A stretch of DNA of 64,000 nucleotides. It comes from Lunatibacter salilacus (GTDB taxonomy: Bacteria; Bacteroidota; Bacteroidia; Cytophagales; Cyclobacteriaceae). Made by a program: the position numbers and the translations under genes. The stretch covers positions 155,283-219,282 of the forward strand of contig NZ_VOLC01000013.1 of the NCBI RefSeq assembly GCF_009797935.1. The letters are read 5' to 3'. The notes beneath the pieces were generated by a model that saw only the letters and a list, made by a program, of their open reading frames with translations, was not told where the DNA came from and did not search any database. Below, in pieces: positions 54,001-62,800 of the stretch (the stretch's first letter is position 1; each line of letters opens with the position of its first letter).

Positions 54001-55812
54001 TTCTCCAAGGATGGAGTAGTGTATCAATCAACCTTAATCTATACTCCCTCCGAATTGACAGGTCTACAGTCAGTCTTGGTGAGATTTGCGCCAACTTCTG
54101 AAGGTGCATTTGCCTCTCCGATCCGATTTGAAAGCGGGGACATAATCGTCAGCAGAGGATATCTTACAGGAGCAACGGTAGAAATAGACCAAACGTTTGA
54201 CGTGGTTAATTGGAATATTGAATGGTTTGGATCGACAGAATCTGGTCAGGGCCCTACAAATGTTGATTTGCAGCTTGAAAATGTGAGGACAATTATTGCC
54301 AATTTGGACGCGGATGTGTACGCTTTCCAAGAAATCACCTCCCTATCTAAATTCAATGAGCTTGCGGAGTCCCTTCCGGAATATGGCATGGCGGTTTCCC
54401 CTGCTGCTTCTGCAGGCGGAGAGTATGCTGAGGAAGCACAAAAACTGACCTATCTATTCAAGCTGGCAACTGTAGACACCATCCAAACAAAGGCACTGCT
54501 GACTGGAGTAGAACCGAGTATGTTAACTGACTATCCTTCTACGCCGGATCGCTTCTGGGCGTCTGGAAGGTTACCCTTCTTAATGGACATAATTACAACC
54601 ATAAACGGGGTCCGTCAAAATGTAACCTTGGTGAATCTTCATACCCGGTCAAACGGTGGTGGAGAAAGCGCAACAAATCCTCGTTATGCGATGAGAAGGT
54701 ATGATGTAAATGTATTGAAAGATTCTTTGGACACCTATTATGGAGATGTACCTTTAATTATCCTGGGAGATTTCAACGATGATTTGGATGAAACTGTAGC
54801 GGATCAAACTGCTGCGACAGTAGGTACTTCAGAGACTTCATTCATCAATTACATCAACGATCCTGAAAGATACGTACCCATAACCATCAGCCTCAGCAAT
54901 GAGGGTTTAAGAACCTTCCCAAGTTTCGAAAATGTAATAGATCACCAAATAATTTCGGATGAACTTGAAGAAAGTTGGATTGTTAATTCAGAGCGGATAG
55001 TTGCGCCCTATGATTTAATCGCGAATTTCGACAACACAACATCAGACCACTTGCCTGTCAAATCGAGATTTATCTTGAAATGCGATTTGGAATTACCTCA
55101 ACTGATCGCATCTGAAACTGAAGTATGTGCGGGATCGAATAGTGTTGAATTTCAACTTTTCGGGGGAGTATTTGACACTATCGTCGGATGGGAGATATCG
55201 TTGGACAATGGTTCCAATTGGACGTTGATTGAAGAAAGCCAAAATTTGAATAGTATATCCGTTTCAGATCTAGAATTCACTGCGCTGGTAAGGGCAATAA
55301 TTGACTCCGATAATTGCGGTCCGGTAGCTACTGAGGCAGTAGAAATTTCTTTAAAAACACTTCCTACTCCGGTAATCGGATTTGAAAGAGGTAGGTTGTT
55401 TACTTTAGAAGGGCCCTATACTTACCAATGGTACAAAAACGGTATTCTTATAGCCAATACGACCATTAACTCTACGGAAATACGAGGAGCTGGAAATTAC
55501 ACCGTAATGATTACCGACGAGGCTGGCTGTATGGCTGTATCAGGTCCGTTTTCCTTCCCATTAAGAAGAAATTCCAACATTGTCAAATTGTACCCAAATC
55601 CTGCCGCAAATTATGTGTTTGTTCAACTTAGGAAATTTGAGGGAATGCACCAAGTAGAACTGCGAACCTTTACTGGAGCATTAATCGAATCCAAGAGATC
55701 AGAAGGTGCCTTGGTATTCTTTAATGTCTCCAAACTTTCAGCAGGCGTGTACCTGATATATGTCACCGACAGGGACGGATCAACGTCTGTTGAAAGACTG
55801 ATGGTCAGGTAA
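51076..55812 (+). CDS. Giant T9SS-secreted protein with endonuclease/exonuclease/phosphatase domain
   Basis: The 1578-residue protein has a signal peptide (ends PSHAQ), several beta-sandwich domains, and a chitobiase-C-terminal-like repeat near residues 205-285 ('GSTIYYTLDGSAPNLGSTLY'). An endonuclease/exonuclease/phosphatase domain spans about 1038-1335: VVNWNIEWFG, 'DVYAFQEIT' (catalytic Glu), 'LVNLHTRSNGGGESATNPRY', 'LIILGDFNDDLDE', 'DHQIISDELEE' and 'TSDHLPVKS' (catalytic Asp-His). The last 75 residues ('LYPNPAANYVFVQL' to 'SVERLMVR') are a type A T9SS sorting domain, so it is secreted and likely surface-attached. Extracellular DNA or phosphodiester hydrolysis is probable; substrate is not fixed. 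It is preceded by its own Pho-box-like repeat. Confidence 0.88.
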   Translation: MKNILIKSIFLALSIVLSMVPSHAQNREIAGWTFGELVGEESQFANRGNFNNIGVREISLTNADLNEYVGGFSGRSITSNRWVDEELEKFWVIQVNTLGFENLNLSSKQRSSDSGPRDFKAEYSLDGTFWEDIPGGIITVANDFTSGTLNKISLPQDANNQTLIFIRWINTSNISVSGGTISSAGTSRIDEIFIEGEVLGGALEPTASPVINPDGGIFEEAQTVTLTSETPGSTIYYTLDGSAPNLGSTLYSTPIVIEESAILFAIAVAEGFNFSETSTAQFTIEMPGIPSSSIPYNQNFGDFVNLSSPVTSFGVNDEWSFEGSALNYNGLFSSGTSAGLRGGDVMGYQHTGSSGVFTASLELENDTNFPITDLEISYVGKVARLDQTRFPEWTVSVNGSLIPELAYSTSTGEDMQVSASLSELNIQPGEFLNISWSSDRGFNASGGSRQIGLTNVRIEIPEVLEPVDFVNWDFTTQPGNQLSTPGVSLQPGVEARDFARGSDINPASARNSISSNGWNEGDNRYYTFGFNVALDKLIDLTSLQIGSTSSGTGPRDLALVYSGDNFTSRLAEWQHTGSFVNQILDLSGLLNLSGNIEFRIIRTSDIAANGSTIGSGGTMRITNFFPGPLPVTFTGIIKDADGVIIPAITTNPSQLDFGAVSLAALAPILSYELTGENLEGPVNVSAPAPYGVSKDGIDFAGSIEFSIEELSDSQTVFVRFENAETGNFSTVISNQTSSSLPLSVSLTGSVFDPFSISENFNTTCPDLASGWEAISVTGEQQWACTTFGRAGTNPTASSPFGIQINGFFEGPVLNEDWLITAPYNLNDYNIPLLTFWSRVAFQGPRLRLLISTDYENGNPNESSWKELSDRFASGDEWTFSGQLDLSEYLNQTVRFAFVYNSSPETGAARWTLDDFTLFSSELPAEPFFSTTIGNLDYLHFGIVPIGGISSTTQSFSFNLSNPSSNLTISAEEGFEFSKDGVVYQSTLIYTPSELTGLQSVLVRFAPTSEGAFASPIRFESGDIIVSRGYLTGATVEIDQTFDVVNWNIEWFGSTESGQGPTNVDLQLENVRTIIANLDADVYAFQEITSLSKFNELAESLPEYGMAVSPAASAGGEYAEEAQKLTYLFKLATVDTIQTKALLTGVEPSMLTDYPSTPDRFWASGRLPFLMDIITTINGVRQNVTLVNLHTRSNGGGESATNPRYAMRRYDVNVLKDSLDTYYGDVPLIILGDFNDDLDETVADQTAATVGTSETSFINYINDPERYVPITISLSNEGLRTFPSFENVIDHQIISDELEESWIVNSERIVAPYDLIANFDNTTSDHLPVKSRFILKCDLELPQLIASETEVCAGSNSVEFQLFGGVFDTIVGWEISLDNGSNWTLIEESQNLNSISVSDLEFTALVRAIIDSDNCGPVATEAVEISLKTLPTPVIGFERGRLFTLEGPYTYQWYKNGILIANTTINSTEIRGAGNYTVMITDEAGCMAVSGPFSFPLRRNSNIVKLYPNPAANYVFVQLRKFEGMHQVELRTFTGALIESKRSEGALVFFNVSKLSAGVYLIYVTDRDGSTSVERLMVR

Positions 55813-55835
55813 AATCTAAATCGATTTGCATTATT

Positions 55836-55868
55836 AAGGTCAGCTCTATATGGGCTGACCTTTTTTCT
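55836..55868 (+). terminator. Terminator after the nuclease gene
   Basis: AAGGTCAGC (55836-55844) pairs with GCTGACCTT (55854-55862), followed by a T run. It may also serve the convergent VOC gene. Confidence 0.8.
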
Positions 55869-55899
55869 TTAAAATATAATAAAATTCCTTATGAAAATA

Positions 55900-56319
55900 T
55901 TACCTCACAAACAACTGATCCAGATTTTTAAATGCCTTGAATTCAAGCGCATTTCCGGAGGGATCTTTAAAAAACATTGTAGCCTGCTCCCCTACCTCTC
56001 CTTTGAATCTCAAATAAGGTTCAATGATAAATTTTATCTGATGGTTTTTTAGGCGGTCGGCCAACTTATTCCAGTTATCCATGGTCAAAACCACTCCAAA
56101 ATGTGGGACGGGAACATCATGTCCGTCCACAGGATTACTGTTTTCTTCGCCCACATTATCTGCTATGTGCAATACTAACTGATGTCCATAAAAATCAAGA
56201 TCCACCCACCTATCCGAAGATCTGCCTTCTTTGCAGTTAAGAATAGTGTTGTAAAACGTTCTGGTTTCTTGGAGTTCTCTTACCGGAATAGCAAGGTGAA
56301 ATGGTTGCAAACTACTCAT
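55900..56319 (-). CDS. VOC/glyoxalase-fold protein
   Basis: The 139-residue protein has one vicinal-oxygen-chelate domain: '[21 protein letters not shown]' with the first metal-ligand His, '[13 protein letters not shown]', 'VPHFGVVL' with a second His, and '[18 protein letters not shown]' carrying the last Glu. Such proteins are dioxygenases, glyoxalases or resistance enzymes; substrate cannot be read here. It stands alone on the minus strand. Confidence 0.82.
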   Translation of the reverse strand: MSSLQPFHLAIPVRELQETRTFYNTILNCKEGRSSDRWVDLDFYGHQLVLHIADNVGEENSNPVDGHDVPVPHFGVVLTMDNWNKLADRLKNHQIKFIIEPYLRFKGEVGEQATMFFKDPSGNALEFKAFKNLDQLFVR

Positions 56320-56457
56320 GTATTTAATTTTCGTGTAAGAATTATAATAGATTAGATATGCAAATTACCCAGAGCTCCGGGATTTTGCTAGTATTTTAGT
56401 CTGTTTCGGTGATTGTGGTTTAACAAACTGTTTGCACTTGGATATAAGGATAAAACT

Positions 56458-56542
56458 ACCACATAGGACGCATAGCGCACATAGATTTAAAAGGAAAAAT
56501 AATTTGTATTTTAACCCTATGGGAACTTTGTAACTATGTGGT
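56458..56542. repeat. ACCACATAG-type inverted repeat element
   Basis: An 85-bp unit bounded by ACCACATAG (56458-56466) and its exact inverse CTATGTGGT (56534-56542), with internal CATAG copies facing inward (GCATAG, ACATAG, then CTATG). This form recurs as dispersed small inverted repeats in bacterial genomes, often flanking a short gene; here only spacer remains between the arms. Confidence 0.5.
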
Positions 56543-56719
56543 AATAAAAACGCCCACTATTTGCTAAACCGTATATGTTTACGGAACGGTGATTATTTGG
56601 TGTTAAATGAAAAAGCAGACCTCTTGCTTTTTGACCATTTATTGGCAAATTTTCTTTTTTATCCTAAAAATCTGTAAATTAACAAAGGTGTTTTATCATG
56701 GACTTGATTACAACTTATC

Positions 56720-57841
56720 GTGGAAATTTTAAAAACGTTGGCCCTATTATGTACCGGTGTTGTATTTGTAGGCTTTATACTTTTGATAGTTGTGTTGCTT
56801 TGGATCAGCCCTGGCAAACCGGAACCTTTTGTGGATATTGGGGGAAACCCCATACCTGAAAGTATCTCAGAGAAAGTTTTTGTACAGGTGGGCGGTGTGC
56901 AGCAGGGCATGTTTATCCGAAGCAAAAACATCCGAAATCCGGTATTGCTCTACCTACATGGCGGACCTGCCTTTCCAAATTATTTTTTGATTGACAAACA
57001 CAAACCAGGGCTTGAAGACTATTTTACGGTTTGTTATTGGGAGCAACGGGGGGGCGGACTATCCTATAGTCCCGAGATGGATCCTCAAAGCATTAGCTTC
57101 GATCAGTTAATTTCTGACGCAGTGGAAGTTACCCAGTATTTGCGGGAGCGATTTGGAAAAGAAAAAGTATACTTGATTGCCCATTCCGGTGGCACCCCTA
57201 TTGGGTTACACACAGCAGCCCAAAATCCGCATTTATACCATGCCTATATAGCGATGGCACAGATTACGGATCAGGCCGCCTCAGAAAAAATAGCTTATAA
57301 ATACATGTTGAAGATTTTTCAGGAAAAAAATGATCAAAAATCTATAAATCAGTTGATGCAATACCCTTTAAGGGACAATGATTCCCTGATTTTAAATTTC
57401 TACACCTCTCCCCTACGGGACAGAATGATGCATGAACTGGGTGTAGGTACCATGAGGGAAATGAATTCCGTTTTCAGAGATGTATTCCTTCCAGTCTGGA
57501 CCTGTAGGGCCTATACACTTCCTGAGAAAATCAAGGTATGGAGATCTAAGTTTTTCTTTTTACCAAAAACCAATCTCAACAGAGAGGTATTGTCAAGGAA
57601 TTTTGCGTCCGAAGTGCCTCGATTGAAAATACCAATTTATTTCTTCAGTGGAAAGTTTGACTTTACGGTGAACGCCGAGCTTTCCAAAGCCTATTTCAGA
57701 AAACTTGAAGCACCAGTTAAGGGTTTTTACACTTTTCAATATTCTGCCCATAGTCCATTATTTGAAGAAAACGAAAAAGTGAGACAAATTATAGAACAAG
57801 ATGTTTTAACTGGAAAAATAAACCTTGAGGACATGGAATAA
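56720..57841 (+). CDS. Membrane-anchored alpha/beta hydrolase
   Basis: The 373-residue protein starts at a GTG; the nearest upstream ATG is out of frame. An N-terminal membrane helix (LLCTGVVFVGFILLIVVLLW) anchors it. The alpha/beta hydrolase core follows: oxyanion loop YLHGGPAFPN, YWEQRGGGLSY (proline-iminopeptidase-like), nucleophile Ser in LIAHSGGTP near residue 157, Asp in SGKFDFTV and His in YSAHSPLFEEN. Resembles proline iminopeptidase or esterase-type members; the substrate is unknown. Confidence 0.82.
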   Translation: MEILKTLALLCTGVVFVGFILLIVVLLWISPGKPEPFVDIGGNPIPESISEKVFVQVGGVQQGMFIRSKNIRNPVLLYLHGGPAFPNYFLIDKHKPGLEDYFTVCYWEQRGGGLSYSPEMDPQSISFDQLISDAVEVTQYLRERFGKEKVYLIAHSGGTPIGLHTAAQNPHLYHAYIAMAQITDQAASEKIAYKYMLKIFQEKNDQKSINQLMQYPLRDNDSLILNFYTSPLRDRMMHELGVGTMREMNSVFRDVFLPVWTCRAYTLPEKIKVWRSKFFFLPKTNLNREVLSRNFASEVPRLKIPIYFFSGKFDFTVNAELSKAYFRKLEAPVKGFYTFQYSAHSPLFEENEKVRQIIEQDVLTGKINLEDME

Positions 57842-58251
57842 ATTTAAAAAGATAAAACTTATAAAAAGCCCTTGCAGCTGGAAACATCCTAAATTTTTAA
57901 ATTCCTAGCGACACTATTACATTTTTACATACAGCCTATTATTTAGAGCAATTTAATCATTATTTTTCCATTTAATGAATGTCCAAATTAAAATAACTCC
58001 AATTTTTTCAAATAATAATAAAAAATTAAAATCGAGGTGATAGAAAGTGGATTTTGATTTTGAAACTAGAAAAATGTGTTTTGATATATTTTTTATGTAT
58101 TTTGTTTGTAAATGAGTTTTTGTTTTCCTATGTTTATGATTGTGAATTAGATATAAGTGGAGGTGGACATTTATTCAAACCTTAGTGGGAATTTTCAAGG
58201 TTTGGGTAAAATATTTAGAGATAGTTTTTTACACCCTTAAACTCTTTTATT
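57842..58251. other. AT-rich intergenic stretch upstream of the sugar transferase
   Basis: No gene or repeat found. It likely holds the promoter of the sugar transferase, but I see no clear TAnnTTTG element. Confidence 0.4.
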
Positions 58252-59637
58252 ATGTTTTATGAAAATTCTAACTCTGTGTCACGGCTTTACATGTTTGGAC
58301 AGTCGGCGATTTTAATACTTACTTTACTAGGCTTATTTACTCACTTTCAGGACAACCCGATACAAATTGTGGATTGGATCCTGTTCTTCGGATTAATTGG
58401 ATTATGGTTTGCTTTAGTATGGATAAGGAAAAGTTATATTTTTTTGAGGAATGAAAGCTTTGAAAAAAGACAAATCAATTTTTTAAAACTTTGTGCCATT
58501 TTAATTGTATTGGCTGGTTTAATTTACTGGGCCTTTAGATTACCTTCTCACCATCGAAATGTTTTGATAGGCTTATCCATTGGATTTCCAGTTGCTGGCA
58601 TGTTCGCCAATTTGGTCATTATAAGTCTCATCCATAGATTTAGTTCAGGTTATTTAGAAAAAAAATCTATTATAGTTTCGGGAACTGGTAAGCCATCAAA
58701 TAGCGGCAATGATTTTTCCAATAATAAATTGTCCTTACCTTTTAATTCCAACGGTTTTACTAGGTACGAAGAACGCGCAGGCATCGTGGAAGAGAAAAGA
58801 TTTGTAGGGAATTTGGACACAATGAAAAAATATTTAGAGGAAAATGATGTAGACGAAATTTTGGTTACAGTAGATATTAAAAGGGCAAAAAAAGTACGAA
58901 ATATTAGGGATATAGCAGATTTTTATGGCAAAAGGGTTAAATTCATCCCCAACTTTGAAAGCATTAGCAGTGAAAATTTTAGAACTGAGCAATCTGGTGG
59001 TTTTAATGTTGTTAATCCTCGTTACTACCCCTTAGACAATAAAAAGTCCCTGTACATAAAAGAGGGATTTGACTGGATTTTTTCAGGGGTGATGCTATTG
59101 TTTCTTTCCCCTATTTTTTTGTTGATAGCGCTTATAATTAAGCTCGAATCAAACCGTCCGGTATTTTATTGCCCTATTAGAATCGGAAGGGGGGGGAAAC
59201 CCTTTAGACTGTATAAATTTTGCACCATGAATGAAAATGATCCTGAGATTGGGGGCAATAATTCTACTGTTGAAAATGATTCCAGAATTACAAAATTCGG
59301 GAATATCTTAAGAAAAACCAGTTTAGATGAATTACCCCAATTTATCAATGTGTTTTTGGGCGACATGAGTGTAGTGGGGCCAAGGCCTCATAGGTCAACG
59401 CTTGACAAGCAATTTCAGGAATCAGTAGATCATTACATGTTAAGGCATTATTTCAAACCTGGGATTACCGGTTGGGCACAGGTGAATGGATGGAGAGGGC
59501 CCACAGAATCCATATTACAAAAGCAGGAAAGGACCCGCCACGATCTATGGTACCTCCAAAACTGGTCAATTTGGTTAGATTTTAAAATAATATTCAAGAC
59601 CATTTTTGGCAAGAATACCCATAAAAAGGTGTTTTAG
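58252..59637 (+). CDS. Polyprenyl glycosylphosphotransferase (WcaJ-like)
   Basis: The 461-residue protein has four N-terminal membrane helices (to about residue 140), a soluble CoA-binding-like region and a C-terminal sugar transferase domain: another hydrophobic segment near 275-300 ('WIFSGVMLLFLSPIFLLIALI'), 'FRLYKFCTM', 'TKFGNILRKTSLDELPQFINVFLGDMSVVGPRPH' and 'PGITGWAQVNGWRG'. It would load the first sugar phosphate onto undecaprenyl phosphate to start exopolysaccharide synthesis. Other polysaccharide genes are not seen in the window. Confidence 0.9.
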   Translation: MFYENSNSVSRLYMFGQSAILILTLLGLFTHFQDNPIQIVDWILFFGLIGLWFALVWIRKSYIFLRNESFEKRQINFLKLCAILIVLAGLIYWAFRLPSHHRNVLIGLSIGFPVAGMFANLVIISLIHRFSSGYLEKKSIIVSGTGKPSNSGNDFSNNKLSLPFNSNGFTRYEERAGIVEEKRFVGNLDTMKKYLEENDVDEILVTVDIKRAKKVRNIRDIADFYGKRVKFIPNFESISSENFRTEQSGGFNVVNPRYYPLDNKKSLYIKEGFDWIFSGVMLLFLSPIFLLIALIIKLESNRPVFYCPIRIGRGGKPFRLYKFCTMNENDPEIGGNNSTVENDSRITKFGNILRKTSLDELPQFINVFLGDMSVVGPRPHRSTLDKQFQESVDHYMLRHYFKPGITGWAQVNGWRGPTESILQKQERTRHDLWYLQNWSIWLDFKIIFKTIFGKNTHKKVF

Positions 59638-59853
59638 AGAAATTTAAATCTAAACAGTACAGGTTATTAAATATAATTGGTAATAGAATCGAAAAAACAA
59701 ATAAGTGGGGTTGCAAAATTGGTCCTACGAATACGCTAGGTGTCTCATTGCCTCTGAAAAATTGGGATTATCAATGAGAATGGTGTTGGGTGAAGGGAAT
59801 CAAGAATTGTAATGTTGATCAGTTTACATAATCCACAATTTTCTCTTTACATC

Positions 59854-62800
59854 ATGAAACCTTTAACTCAAAAATTTACTATCCTTATTATATTTTTATT
59901 ATTGTGTGTCCCATTTTTCAAAGGAGCTAGCCAGGGATTTCAATCTATTGTTCCTCTCGTTCCCCTTCCTATAGATGCTGGAGTTGGCACTGCAGATAAA
60001 ACGCAGTCAAAGGTTTTTTTCTATGATGACAAATTTTGGTCAGTATTAGCTAATACCACTGGAACCCATCTTTGGCGTCTGGATGGACTTTCCTGGACTA
60101 ATATTCGATTGTTGACCACGAGAAAAGGAAGGGCAGATGTCAAAGTGCAAGGTGATTTGGTCCATGTTTTTATTTTTTCTGCCAATGTATCCGAATTAGT
60201 TTCCCTCGAATATAATGATAGCGACGCCACCTTTGCTCCATGGACTAATAGACCTACCATTATAAATTTTCAGTTTAACAATCAGGTTCAGTCTGCCACT
60301 ATGGATGTGGATGATTCCAACCGCATGTGGGTGGCTTACGTGCGAAATAGTAATGTGTTGGTCCAATGGAGTAATTCCCCATACAACAATTGGAGTGCTC
60401 CCATTACGCTAAAGGCAGCTGTTCGGGCAGATGATGGTGCGGTCGTCATTGCTATGCCTGGGAAGGTGGGCGTATTATGGTCAGACCAAATTACCCAGCG
60501 ATTTGGATTTAAAACGCACAATGTGGGAGACACTCCAACCAGCTGGTCTGCAGATGAAATCCCTGCATCCCAGTCGGCCTTGGACGTGGGGTTCGGTATG
60601 GCCGATGACCATATGAATGTGGCTGTTTCGAATAACGGGACCCTATATTGCTCCGTAAAGACTGGATATAATAACCCCGATTATCCATTAATAGCACTCT
60701 TAGTGAGAAAACCTTCAGGTACGTGGGACGACCTATATGAAGTTTCAAATTCAGGTACCAAACCAATTGTGATATTGAATGAACTCAATAATACCATAAA
60801 GGTAATTTATGGGTCTGAATCTTATGATTCTGAAATATTTTATAAAGAGTCTTCATCTACAACCATTTCGTTTGGACCTACCCAACTCCTCATAGGGGGG
60901 TCCAATAGTTTTAGGGATCCTACCAGTATTAAGAGCAATTATCAAGCAAACGTGGTTATTTTGGCAAATAACCCATCTGCCGGAAAAGCACATGGAGTAT
61001 TTGCCTCTGATGATGGCTCTCCACCACCTTTTGGATTTCCAATTTTGTCTATTCCAACCATGGCCGCTACCAGCATTCCTTTAACGGCCCACTTGGAGTG
61101 GAACTCCGTTTTTAGGGCAGATGCCTATGAAGTCCAAGTGAGCCTCAATCCTGAATTTTCCAATTTGGTTTATAACGAAGCCGGGATTGTGGAGACTTCG
61201 GTGGCGGTTTCCGGTCTTGTGAATGGAACACGCTATTATTGGAGGGTGCGGGCTACCAATGAAAATGAGGTTAGTGATTGGTCAGAGGAAAGGTATTTCA
61301 CAACGATTTTTCAATCTGGATCTTCCGCTGAATTGGTAGCACATTGGAAAATGGAGGAAGGTGGTGGTAACACATTGATAGACCACTCTGGATTTGGAAA
61401 CAATGGAATTTTAAGAAATGCCGACGGAGTTACCTGGGTACCTGGGGTGGACGGGCTGTCGTTGAACCTTCCAGGTACCGTGGATCGGTACGCTGAGGTA
61501 AACAATGCGCCATCCCTCAATATCAGCGATGAAATCTCAATCGCTGGATGGATCAGACCCACCGCAATACTATCGAAAGTGATCTTGGGTAAATCTACCC
61601 AGAATGGGTATGAAGTCAGCATTACGAACAATGGAAAAATCGAATTTTGGCTCAACTGGACGGCTACAGACCTGACTTATAGGCTATTGTCAACCAGTAA
61701 TTATATTGCAGATGGCATCACTTGGACTCACTTTGCCGCGACATTTGACGGTATTACGATGAAAATATACCTCAATGGAGTAGAAGACAGTTCTATATCC
61801 TTCCCCACTCCGACTGCGATTTTGAACAATAATTCCATTTTAAGGATCGGAGCATTTGGCAGTGAATTCAGATGGGCAGGTGGGTTAGATGACCTGAGGA
61901 TTTACCATGGGACCTTGAGTGCAAACGCCGTTGCTACGCTATATGCCAATGAACCCGATATTCCGATAGCACCAATCCTTACCGCTCCATCAAACAATAG
62001 CACCAACTTGCCTATTTCCCCCGATCTACAGTGGAATACGGTATCCGGAGCAGATTTTTATCAAGTCCAGGTAGGAGCTGATCAAAATTTCTCAGCCATA
62101 GTGTTCGACCAAGCCGTTGCCCAGGGTAACACAGTGAATGTCCCGGATCTTGCATACAACGCCACCTACTATTGGCGAATTAGAGCCGTAAACAATGTAG
62201 GACAAAGCGCATGGTCTACGGTCTGGAGTTTCACAATAGAGAACGAACCAATATCCATTCCTTTAGCTCCCCTATTGGATGCACCGGCAGAAAATGCTTC
62301 CAATATCTCAATTGTGCCGTCTCTCTCCTGGGAGACCGTTGCAGGTGCAGATGGTTACCTGGTACAGGTAGCTACCAACAATACCTTTACAGATATCACA
62401 TTTGAGCAAACAGGCATTGTAGGCCCTACGGTTACCACAGTAGAACTGGGATACCAAACTACCTACTTTTGGCGTGTGAGTGCCCAAAATAGTGCTGGTC
62501 AGGGAGAATGGTCAGAGATAAGATCATTCACTACAAAAGAGCCTCCTGTTGTAATACCCGCAACACCAGAGTTAGTCTACCCCTCCAACAACGCCACCGG
62601 CATTTCCATAGCCCCTGCCCTCTCCTGGCTATCCGTGAATGGATCAGAGAGCTACCAGGTTCAGGTCGCCACCAATGACGCCTTCACCGACATTGTATTC
62701 CAGGAGGCTGCTATATCTGGCACCAGTGTCAACGCCTCAGGGCTGAATTTCCAGACCCCTTATTTCTGGCGGGTAAGTGCCCAGAACAGCGCCGGTCAGG

